From Asanoa sp. WMMD1127 (GTDB lineage Bacteria > Actinomycetota > Actinomycetes > Mycobacteriales > Micromonosporaceae), in the NCBI RefSeq assembly GCF_029626225.1, contig NZ_JARUBP010000001.1:7626001-7690000 (forward strand): a stretch of 64,000 nt of DNA. Direction: 5' to 3'. The position numbers and the translations under genes are program-made. Under the pieces are notes generated by a model. It saw nothing but the letters and a program-made list of their open reading frames with translations. It ran no database searches and was not told the origin of the DNA. Positions 57,591 to 64,000 of this stretch are shown here, in pieces. Numbering within the stretch: the stretch's first letter is position 1; each line of letters opens with the position of its first letter.

Positions 57591-57612
57591 CGGCACACAG
57601 TACTGTGTGCCG
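57591..57612. promoter_or_regulatory. PadR-type operator palindrome
   Basis: CGGCACACAGTACTGTGTGCCG is a perfect 22-bp palindrome ending 1 nt before the PadR ATG. It contains TACTGT (57601-57606), which ends 7 nt before the ATG and serves as a -10. Autorepression by the PadR product is likely. Confidence 0.82.
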
Positions 57613-57613
57613 C

Positions 57614-57937
57614 ATGGTTGGCGAGAAGCTGGAGCTCGAGCTCCGCCGTGGCGTCGTCGCGCTGGCGGTGCTCTCCCAGCTGGGCGAGTTCCGTTACGGC
57701 TACGAGCTGCGGCAGTCGCTGACCGACAAAGGTCTTCCGATCGAGGAGGGCACTCTCTACCCGCTGTTGCGGCGGCTGGAGAGCCAGGGCGTGCTGAGCA
57801 GCGAATGGCGCACCGACGGCCAGCCGCGGCGCTACTACCGGCTCAGCCCCGCCGGCCAAGAGCTCTACAAGCGGTTGCGCGACTCGTGGAGTGACCTCAA
57901 CGAGGCCGTACGACGACTGACGGAAGGCGACGACTAG
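57614..57937 (+). CDS. PadR-family transcriptional regulator
   Basis: 107 aa. A winged-helix with ELELRRGVVALAVLSQLGEFRYGYELRQSL, IEEGTLYPLLRRLESQGVLSSEW and RRYYRLSPAGQELYKRLRDSW, the full PadR pattern of the short subfamily 2, which has only the terminal dimer helix. A perfect palindrome overlaps its promoter. The stop codon abuts the ATG of the HAAS membrane protein, a common two-gene signalling module. Confidence 0.92.
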   Translation: MVGEKLELELRRGVVALAVLSQLGEFRYGYELRQSLTDKGLPIEEGTLYPLLRRLESQGVLSSEWRTDGQPRRYYRLSPAGQELYKRLRDSWSDLNEAVRRLTEGDD

Positions 57938-58813
57938 ATGCTCACCACCGAGGAACTGATCGACGCGTACGTCGCCGACGTGGCGCGGCTGCTCCCCCGC
58001 GACCAGCGCGAAGACGTCGCCGCCGAGCTGCGGGTGTTGCTTCGCGAGGAGCTGGCCGACAGCGACGACCCGTTGGCGCGGCTGCGGGCCTTCGGCCGCC
58101 CGGGCGACGTGGCGGCCCGCTACGGGCGGCCGTCGACCGTCGTGGACCCGTCTGACGCGCGCCGGTTCGTGCGGTTGAGCGTCATCGGCGTCGTGGTCAT
58201 CTGGCTGCTCGGCGCCGTCGCCGCCGACGACCCGCTCCACTGGTACCAGGACTACGGGATCGCGGCGCTGTGGTGGCCGGGCTTCCTCGTCGTGGCGTTC
58301 GGGGCGGCCGGCTGGGCCCGGCGCCGCTGGCCCACCCGCTTCGTGTGGCGGCCCCGCAGGTCGACGGCCGGCTTCGTCAACCGACCGGGCAGAATCGCCG
58401 CGTTCGCCTTCTGGACGGCCGGCGCCGCGGTGCTGGTCAGCGCGGCCTGGCTGCTGGAGCGCCTCGGCGCCGCGCCGCAGGCGGTCCACGCTCTGACGTT
58501 CGACCCCGACTTCGTACGCTTCCTGGGCCCGCTCGTCCTCGCCCTGCTCGTCGCCGAGCTCGCCCAGCACCTGACGGTGACGATCCACGGGCGGTGGCGG
58601 CCCGTCACCCGCACCATCGACGTGGCCCTCGGACTTCTCACCTGCGCCGCCCTGATCGGGGTGCTGTTCGCCGGCCCGGTCTATCTCAGCGCCGAGGCGG
58701 ACAGCACCGTCAAGTTCGCGATCGCCGTCGTCGTCGCCGTGAGCCTGATCGACCTGCTCCTCAAGGCCCGGCGCCTGACCCGCCGACCCCGCCTGGTGCC
58801 CGGGCGGCCGTGA
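57938..58813 (+). CDS. HAAS-domain membrane protein
   Basis: 291 aa. A cytoplasmic helical HAAS/DUF1700-like domain (about 1-70: ELIDAYVADVARLLPRDQREDVAAELRVLLREEL and LRAFGRPGDVAARY) is followed by six to seven hydrophobic segments. HAAS proteins are almost always coupled to a PadR regulator and are thought to pass on envelope or sporulation signals. The ATG follows the padR stop with no gap. Confidence 0.85.
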   Translation: MLTTEELIDAYVADVARLLPRDQREDVAAELRVLLREELADSDDPLARLRAFGRPGDVAARYGRPSTVVDPSDARRFVRLSVIGVVVIWLLGAVAADDPLHWYQDYGIAALWWPGFLVVAFGAAGWARRRWPTRFVWRPRRSTAGFVNRPGRIAAFAFWTAGAAVLVSAAWLLERLGAAPQAVHALTFDPDFVRFLGPLVLALLVAELAQHLTVTIHGRWRPVTRTIDVALGLLTCAALIGVLFAGPVYLSAEADSTVKFAIAVVVAVSLIDLLLKARRLTRRPRLVPGRP

Positions 58814-58826
58814 GCGGACGTCACGC

Positions 58827-60047
58827 ATGCGCTGGTTGATGCTGGCCGTGGGGACGCTGGCGATGGTCGCCGGCAGCACGTTCCAATACGGGCTCGCCTA
58901 TCTGATCCCCGCCTTCCGCGACGAAGGTCTCTCGCTGGAGCAGACCGGCTTCCTGGTCGCCTGCCCCACCGTCGGCGTGACGCTCACCCTCATCGCCTGG
59001 GGCGCCGCGGCCGACCGGTGGGGCGAGCGGGTCGTGCTCTCCACGGGGCTCGGCTCGGCCGGCGTGGTCCTCGTCGCCGCCCACTGGGTGCACGGCCCGG
59101 CCGGTCTGGCGTTCTGCCTCGTGTTGGCCGGCGCCGCGACCGCCTCGGTGCTGGCGAGCGGGCGGCTGATCCTCGGCTGGTTCGCGCGCCACGAGCGGGG
59201 ACTGGCGATGGGCATCCGGCAGAGCGCGGGGCCGATGGGTCTCGCGCTGGCCGCGGCCACGCTGCCCGCCCTCGCCGCCGGCGGCACCGCCGCACCGCTG
59301 TGGTTCCTCGCGGCGCTGTTCCTCGCGGCGGCGACCGTGGCCCTCGTGTGCGTACGCGATCCGGCCGAGCGGCCGACCACCGGCGAGCTGGCACCGGACG
59401 GGGGTTCGCCGTACCGCGACGCCAGCCTGTGGCGCATCCACGTCGCCAGCGCGCTCCTCGTGATTCCCCAGTTCACGATCACCACGTTCGCGCTGGTGTT
59501 CCTCACCGACGCCCGGGGCTGGAGCCCGCTGGCCGCCGGGCACCTGCTGGCCGGCGCGCAGCTCTGCGGCGCCGTCAGCCGCCTGGCGGCCGGCTGGTGG
59601 TCCGATCGCATCGACAGCCGGCTGAAGCCGATGCGGATCATCGCGATCACGACCGGTGTGGGCATGCTGGCGCTGGCCGCCGCCGCGGCGGCCGGATCGG
59701 GTCTGGCCGTGCCCCTCCTGCTGTTCCTGGGTGTGGTGGCGGTGAGCAGCAACGGGTTGTCCTTCACCGCCGTCGCCGAACACGCCGGATCGGCCTGGGC
59801 CGGCCGCGCCCTCGGCATCCAGACCACCGGCCAGAACGTCCTGACGGCCGCCACGCCGCCGGTTCTCGCCGCAGCCATCGGGGCGGTCAGCTTCGGACCG
59901 AGTTTCGCCCTGGTGGCGGCGTTCCCGCTCGTCGCGGCGCTGCTCGTCCCGGTAGCCGCCGAGCGGGCCCCGTCCGACGTGGCCGAGCCGGCGCCCGAGA
60001 CCGTGGTCACAGCGAGTTCTCAGGGACCCGGGGACCAAAACCACTGA
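58827..60047 (+). CDS. MFS transporter
   Basis: 406 aa, twelve hydrophobic helices in two bundles. The helix 2-3 loop shows [13 protein letters not shown], the classic GxxxDRxGRR motif; [15 protein letters not shown] on helix 5 is typical of the antiporter or CynX/NarK-like branch. The central loop lies near residues 185-205. The start is 13 bp after the HAAS gene, so it may extend the padR operon. Substrate unknown. Confidence 0.9.
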   Translation: MRWLMLAVGTLAMVAGSTFQYGLAYLIPAFRDEGLSLEQTGFLVACPTVGVTLTLIAWGAAADRWGERVVLSTGLGSAGVVLVAAHWVHGPAGLAFCLVLAGAATASVLASGRLILGWFARHERGLAMGIRQSAGPMGLALAAATLPALAAGGTAAPLWFLAALFLAAATVALVCVRDPAERPTTGELAPDGGSPYRDASLWRIHVASALLVIPQFTITTFALVFLTDARGWSPLAAGHLLAGAQLCGAVSRLAAGWWSDRIDSRLKPMRIIAITTGVGMLALAAAAAAGSGLAVPLLLFLGVVAVSSNGLSFTAVAEHAGSAWAGRALGIQTTGQNVLTAATPPVLAAAIGAVSFGPSFALVAAFPLVAALLVPVAAERAPSDVAEPAPETVVTASSQGPGDQNH

Positions 60048-60102
60048 CCGCGGTGTTGTTGCAGATGACGCCGCAGCCAGCGGCGGCAGAGGAGGAGTGA
60101 TC

Positions 60103-60582
60103 GTGTCACACGACTACCGCAAGACTCCGGAGGCGCTCAGCCGTCTCACCGGCAGCCAGTTCCACGTCACTCAGGAGGACGGGACCGAGCCCGCGTTCCG
60201 CAACGAGTACTGGGACAACCACGAGCCCGGGATCTACGTGGACGTGGTCTCCGGCCAGCCGCTCTTCTCGTCGAAGGACAAGTACGACAGCGGCACCGGA
60301 TGGCCCAGCTTCACCAGGCCGATCGACGCCGACGTCGTCCGCACGAAGACCGACAGGTCGCTGTGGATGACTCGGACCGAGGTGCGGTCCGCCGGCGCCG
60401 ACAGCCACCTCGGCCATCTTTTCGACGACGGCCCGCTCGACCAGGGCGGCATGCGGTACTGCATGAACTCGGCGGCGCTGCGCTTCATCCCGGTCTCCGA
60501 GCTCGAGGAGCAGGGTTACGGGGAGTACCGCTCGCTGTTCGAGCCGGACGTCACGAACGGCACAAAGGAGCACGCATCATGA
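60103..60582 (+). CDS. msrB: Methionine-(R)-sulfoxide reductase, single-cysteine type
   Basis: 159 aa from GTG 60103 with GGAGG 7 nt upstream. MsrB core: [53 protein letters not shown], and catalytic Cys120 in [13 protein letters not shown]. The whole protein has only this cysteine. It therefore lacks both the CxxC zinc sites and the internal resolving Cys (Thr in DSGTGW), so reduction must use another thiol system. It reduces the R epimer of methionine sulfoxide. Overlaps msrA by ATGA. Confidence 0.93.
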   Translation: MSHDYRKTPEALSRLTGSQFHVTQEDGTEPAFRNEYWDNHEPGIYVDVVSGQPLFSSKDKYDSGTGWPSFTRPIDADVVRTKTDRSLWMTRTEVRSAGADSHLGHLFDDGPLDQGGMRYCMNSAALRFIPVSELEEQGYGEYRSLFEPDVTNGTKEHAS

Positions 60583-61133
60583 CCAGCGGAGTCAACGACA
60601 CCGGACGGATCACCCGCGAGCCGGGCACCGAGACGGCCGTACTGGCCGGCGGGTGTTTCTGGGGCATGGAGGATCTGATCCGCCGCCAGCCCGGAGTGTT
60701 GGACACGCGCGTCGGCTACACCGGCGGCGTCAACGATCACGCCACCTACCGCAACCACCCTGGCCACGCGGAAGCGGTCGAGATCGTCTTCGACCCGACG
60801 CAGACGACGTACCGCGACATCCTGGCGTTCTTCTTCCAGATCCACGACCCGTCGACCCGCGACAGGCAGGGCAACGACATCGGTACGAGCTACCGCTCGG
60901 CGATCTTCCCGCTCACCGACGAGCAGGAGCGGGTAGCCCGCGACACGATCGCTGATGTCGACGCGTCAGGGTTGTGGCCGGGTAAGGCGGTCACCACGAT
61001 CGAGCCGGCCGGCCCGTTCTGGGAGGCCGAGCCCGAGCACCAGGACTACCTGATCAACTATCCGAACGGCTACACCTGCCACTTCCCGCGGCCGGACTGG
61101 GTGCTGCCCAGGCGCTCCGCGACCTCGGCCTGA
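60579..61133 (+). CDS. msrA: Methionine-(S)-sulfoxide reductase
   Basis: 184 aa. The catalytic motif [10 protein letters not shown] (Cys26) lies after a short N-terminal tail; then [29 protein letters not shown] and DQGNDIG-like [15 protein letters not shown], all hallmarks of MsrA. A second Cys in YTCHFPRP near the C-terminus may resolve the sulfenic acid. Reduces the S epimer, complementing MsrB. Translationally coupled to msrB; a terminator follows. Confidence 0.95.
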   Translation: MTSGVNDTGRITREPGTETAVLAGGCFWGMEDLIRRQPGVLDTRVGYTGGVNDHATYRNHPGHAEAVEIVFDPTQTTYRDILAFFFQIHDPSTRDRQGNDIGTSYRSAIFPLTDEQERVARDTIADVDASGLWPGKAVTTIEPAGPFWEAEPEHQDYLINYPNGYTCHFPRPDWVLPRRSATSA

Positions 61134-61146
61134 CGCGAGGCTGACC

Positions 61147-61180
61147 GGGCGCGTCCACCGCGACAGCGATGGACGCGCCC
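61147..61180. terminator. Stem-loop between msrA and the convergent DinB gene
   Basis: GGGCGCGTCCA, 12-nt loop, TGGACGCGCCC: an 11-bp perfect stem placed between two convergent stop codons. Confidence 0.88.
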
Positions 61181-61184
61181 GTGT

Positions 61185-61949
61185 TCATTCGGTGCGGGCG
61201 CCGGCCTCGAGGACGGCGAGGTCGCGTACCGCGTACCGGTGATGCTCGGCCTCCTCCTTGAGCACGACCCTGAGGCAGCGGCGCACGACGTAGTCCTGGT
61301 CCGGATATGCGTCTCCCGGCTTGCGACCGCACACCCGGTCGAGCTCGGTCTCGGTGAGCTCGTCGACGACCCGCCGCATCGTGGCCATGCGGGCGCGCCG
61401 CGGCGCGAGCACCTCGTCGAGCGTCGGGGTGGCCGCGAGGGTGAGGCCGAGCTTCGCCGCCTCGTCGGGCGGCGTCCCGCCGGCCGGGAGGCCCAACGGG
61501 TGATGGGGCGCGTCCTCCTCGAGCACGGCGTTGCCGAGCCAGGCGTCGGCGGCCCTCAGCAGGTGCCGTTGGGTCTCGACGAACGACCACTCGCCGTCGA
61601 CCCGCTCGTGCAGCTTGGCCTCCGGCAGGCGCCGGGCGCGGTTGAGCGTCGCCGCCCATTGCGTCTCGATGGCATCCCAGGCGGCCCGGTAGTCGGCGGC
61701 GGACGCGGCGTCACGCGCCAGCACCCGCGTGGGGTGCAGCCGGTCGAGCTCGGCCTCGACGTAGGCGGTCACGTCGACGTCGTTGACCACGACGCGCTCG
61801 AAGCCGCCACCGACGTAGACGTCACCCCCGTAGCAGTCCACGATCTTCAGGCCGCTGACCTCGCAGTCGCGGATCTCGAGGCCGGCGAGGTCGCACAGGT
61901 GGATGCGGGCGCCACGGAACTGGTCGGTCTCGGCGTACTCGGCAGGCAT
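61185..61949 (-). CDS. DinB-family protein with N-terminal pentapeptide-like segment
   Basis: 254 aa from ATG 61949; ATG 61967 is an alternative. The first 60 residues have a right-handed-helix pattern (FRGARIHLCDLAGLEIRDCEVSGLKIVDCYGGDVYVGG) reminiscent of pentapeptide repeats. The DinB/MST four-helix bundle follows with WSFVETQRHLLRAADAWLGN (a His of the metal site) and LKEEAEHHRYAVRDLAVLE (second His pair). These are usually thiol transferases using bacillithiol or mycothiol, which fits an actinomycete. Confidence 0.85.
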   Translation of the reverse strand: MPAEYAETDQFRGARIHLCDLAGLEIRDCEVSGLKIVDCYGGDVYVGGGFERVVVNDVDVTAYVEAELDRLHPTRVLARDAASAADYRAAWDAIETQWAATLNRARRLPEAKLHERVDGEWSFVETQRHLLRAADAWLGNAVLEEDAPHHPLGLPAGGTPPDEAAKLGLTLAATPTLDEVLAPRRARMATMRRVVDELTETELDRVCGRKPGDAYPDQDYVVRRCLRVVLKEEAEHHRYAVRDLAVLEAGARTE

Positions 61950-62031
61950 CGGGACAACTTCCCCCATCCGTCCCGCGGGCGTCAACGGAAGTGCACACTT
62001 CCGGCACGACGATTCGAAGGACGGGAACTCC

Positions 62032-62766
62032 ATGCGCGTCGAGATCAGTGTCGAGTCGATCGCCGGCGTCCGGGTCGCGGCCAGCGCCGGCGCCGCCCGC
62101 GTCGAGCTGTGCGCCGGCCTGTCCGACGGCGGCCTCACCCCGAGCGCCGCGCTCATCGAGGCCGCCGCCGGGTTGGCCGAGGTGCACGTCCTCGTGCGGC
62201 CGCGACCCGGCGACTTCCACTACTCGCGCGACGAGGTGGACCTCGTCGTCCGCGACATCGCCGCCGCGCGACGGCTCGGCGCGGCGGGCGTCGTCGTCGG
62301 CGCGCTGGCCGGCGACGGCACGGTCGCGGACGACTGCGCCAGGTTCGTCGACGCCGCCGAAGGGCTCCAGACGACCTTCCACCGCGCCATCGACGTCAGC
62401 GCGGACTCCCGTGAGGCACTGGACCGGTTGGCGGACCTGGGTTTCACGCGCGTGCTGACCTCGGGCCGGCGCCGGTCCGCACTCGACGGCGCGCCGCTCA
62501 TCAGGGAACTGGCCACCCGGACGCAGGTCACCGTCATGGCGTGCGGTGGCGTGCGGGCGGCCAACGCCGCGCCGGTGGTCGCCGCGACCGGCGTCGAGGA
62601 CCTGCACGCGGCACCCCGGCGACCCGCGGGCACGTTTCGAGGCGGCGACGTGTCCTACGCGGGCGTCGGCGTCCCGCCCGGCCACGACCACTTCGAGACC
62701 GACCCGGACGAGGTGGCCGCGCTCTGCGCCCTGCGGGTCACCAGCACGCCGGCGAGGTCCGCATAA
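62032..62766 (+). CDS. cutC: CutC family protein
   Basis: 244 aa, full TIM barrel. RVEISVESIAGVRVAASAGAARVELCAGLSDGGLTPS at the start, then VHVLVRPRPGDFHYS, LGAAGVVVGALAGDG and TFHRAIDVS...LDRLADLGFTRVLTSGRR are conserved CutC blocks. Originally linked to copper homeostasis in E. coli, but that role is disputed, so it is best treated as a putative copper-binding or metabolic enzyme. ATG 62032 with AAGGACGGGA upstream. Confidence 0.92.
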   Translation: MRVEISVESIAGVRVAASAGAARVELCAGLSDGGLTPSAALIEAAAGLAEVHVLVRPRPGDFHYSRDEVDLVVRDIAAARRLGAAGVVVGALAGDGTVADDCARFVDAAEGLQTTFHRAIDVSADSREALDRLADLGFTRVLTSGRRRSALDGAPLIRELATRTQVTVMACGGVRAANAAPVVAATGVEDLHAAPRRPAGTFRGGDVSYAGVGVPPGHDHFETDPDEVAALCALRVTSTPARSA

Positions 62767-62773
62767 TGATCTC

Positions 62774-63328
62774 GTGCTGCTGACCACCGACCTGGCCACG
62801 ACCGGCGCGCAGGTCGTGCCCGTCCTGGCCATCGGCGCCGTGGTCGCGTTCCGCGCCCGGGTCCGGGCGCACGAACAGATGGCCCAACCGCTGCGCACCA
62901 GCATCAGCGCATTCTCGCGCAAGGTCGTCGAACTGCACCAGAACGGCGTACGCGGCCAGGCGCTCCTCGACGCGATCGCCGTTGCCGACGCCGGCGGCGG
63001 CCGCTCGCTCTCCGTCGGCACGGTCTATGTCCTGCGGGTGCTGGGCGTGGTCGCCGTGCTGACGACCATCCTCGCCAACCTCGCCGCCGAGGTCATCTGC
63101 CTGCTCGTGCTGGGCGGCAGCGTGGCGCCGAGCGCCGGACATGCGGTGTTCGTCATGGTCGCGATCACCGCCGGCCTCGCGCTGCTCGTCGTCGTGCCGC
63201 TGCTCAGCAACATGCCCACGTGGGGTCTGTCGCGGGCCGTGCTGCGGACCGCCGACTACGAGCGGGCCCGGAAGATCATCGAACAGGCCGCCGCCGAGGT
63301 GGCCGAAGGTCCCCGCTCCACCGGCTGA
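62774..63328 (+). CDS. Hypothetical membrane protein
   Basis: 184 aa, leaderless: CATAAT (62762-62767) ends 6 nt before the GTG, overlapping the end of cutC. Three membrane segments: about 12-30, 75-100 and 112-140, with a cytoplasmic helical loop (RVRAHEQMAQPLRTSISAFSRKVVELHQNGVRGQALLDAI) and a C-terminal amphipathic helix. No family recognised. Confidence 0.65.
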   Translation: MLLTTDLATTGAQVVPVLAIGAVVAFRARVRAHEQMAQPLRTSISAFSRKVVELHQNGVRGQALLDAIAVADAGGGRSLSVGTVYVLRVLGVVAVLTTILANLAAEVICLLVLGGSVAPSAGHAVFVMVAITAGLALLVVVPLLSNMPTWGLSRAVLRTADYERARKIIEQAAAEVAEGPRSTG

Positions 63329-63338
63329 CCCCAACCCC

Positions 63339-64000
63339 TCACCTGTCCGCGGGATACGCGCGGGTCTCGGTGGCCTTGACCGCGGCCCAGACGCGTCGGC
63401 CCGGCGTCAGCTCGAGCTGCGCGGCAGCGGCCGGGGTGATGTCGGCCGCCGCGGCGATGGGCCCGTCGAGCTGCAGGCGCAGGTTGTCGCCGTGTCGCTG
63501 GATGGCGGTGATCGTCGCGGGCCAGGTGTTGCGCGGGCTGCCGCTCGGCTGGTCGAGATGGACGGCGACAGCGACGGGCCGGAAGGCCACGAACGCGTCC
63601 CCGTCGACGGAGTCGGTGGTCATCAGGGTCAGGCCACCCGCGACGTCGACGCTGCCGCCCGCCGCCCGGCCCCGATAGAGGTTGAGGCCGACCAGACGGG
63701 CGACATAGTCCGTACGCGGCTGGGCGGTGATCTCGGCGGCGTCTCCCTCCTGGACGACGCGGCCGCCTTCGAGGATGACGAGCCGGTCCGCGAGCACCAG
63801 CGCGTCCAACGGGTCGTGGGTGACCAGCAGCGTCGCGCCGGGGTGGGCCGCGAGGTGCCGGTGCAGCTCGGCCCGCGTGTCCAGGCGGGTGCGGGCGTCC
63901 AGCGCCGCGAGCGGTTCGTCGAGCAGCAGCAGCTCCGGCTCGACGGCGAGGGCGCGGGCGAGCGCGACGCGTTGCGCCTGGCCGCCGGAGAGCTGACGCG
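63339..64000 (-). CDS. modC: Molybdate ABC transporter ATPase ModC (3' part; runs off the window)
   Basis: C-terminal 219 codons. Visible ATPase motifs are the signature RQLSGGQAQRVALARAL, Walker B LLLLDEPLAALD and the H-loop VTHDPLDAL. A C-terminal TOBE/MOP domain (DGDAFVAFRPVAVAVHLDQPSGSPRNTWPATITAIQRHGDNLRLQLDGP and ITPAAAAQLELTPGRRVWAAVKATET) binds oxyanion in ModC proteins. This combination identifies molybdate (or tungstate) import. The N-terminus with Walker A and any modAB genes lie beyond base 64000. Confidence 0.88.
   Translation of the reverse strand, partial: RQLSGGQAQRVALARALAVEPELLLLDEPLAALDARTRLDTRAELHRHLAAHPGATLLVTHDPLDALVLADRLVILEGGRVVQEGDAAEITAQPRTDYVARLVGLNLYRGRAAGGSVDVAGGLTLMTTDSVDGDAFVAFRPVAVAVHLDQPSGSPRNTWPATITAIQRHGDNLRLQLDGPIAAAADITPAAAAQLELTPGRRVWAAVKATETRAYPADR

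Overview
The window is 64 kb of very GC-rich, densely coding DNA from a filamentous actinomycete, most likely a member of the Micromonosporaceae. The placement rests on gene content and style: a DUF3145 protein, a DUF574-type methyltransferase, a class II HelD helicase, an ECF41 sigma factor, a ydaO (c-di-AMP) riboswitch in front of a secreted coiled-coil protein, many GTG starts and many leaderless promoters. No rRNA, tRNA or CRISPR array was seen. It reads as chromosomal housekeeping and accessory genes, not as one biosynthetic cluster or prophage.

Layout. 1-7.4 kb: end of a TetR gene with its operator, a methyltransferase, DUF3145, a GH3 lipoprotein, and a GT2 plus polytopic membrane protein pair. 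7.4-15.7 kb is a decayed, rearranged stretch. It holds an MFS pseudogene, two pieces of an alpha/beta-hydrolase pseudogene on opposite strands, an intact N-acylamino acid racemase/OSBS plus GNAT pair, and two IS481-family elements whose ends and target duplications can be read. 15.7-25.4 kb: a TetR-controlled oxidoreductase, HelD, a secreted beta-propeller, YdeI, and a CopB copper ATPase behind a CsoR-like palindrome, then a 1-kb gene-free region with tandem repeats. 25.5-33 kb: FtsX-type permease, CDF exporter, riboswitch-controlled secreted protein, and a small kinase/SRPBCC pair next to a STAS protein. 33-41 kb: regulators and small enzymes. 40.7-46 kb: trpS with a Trp-Trp leader peptide, then a four-gene run with an endonuclease, a secreted protein, an ECF41 sigma factor and a flavin oxidoreductase. 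46-57 kb: regulators, methyltransferase, hydrolase-LuxR fusion, a MerR/SoxR-like promoter, and secreted hydrolases. 57-64 kb: a true TetR with near-canonical tet operators, a PadR/HAAS module, MFS, msrB-msrA, DinB, cutC and the 3' part of modC.

Regulation is unusually legible. At least 20 genes show a -10 hexamer ending 6-7 nt before the start codon, and several of those -10 boxes lie in or beside palindromes that fit the neighbouring regulator. The strongest observations are the trpS attenuator, the tetO-like operator pair, the 19-bp-spacer MerR-type promoters, the CTAG stop codons shared by convergent genes (one of them hit by an IS481 element), and the split hydrolase that suggests an inversion.
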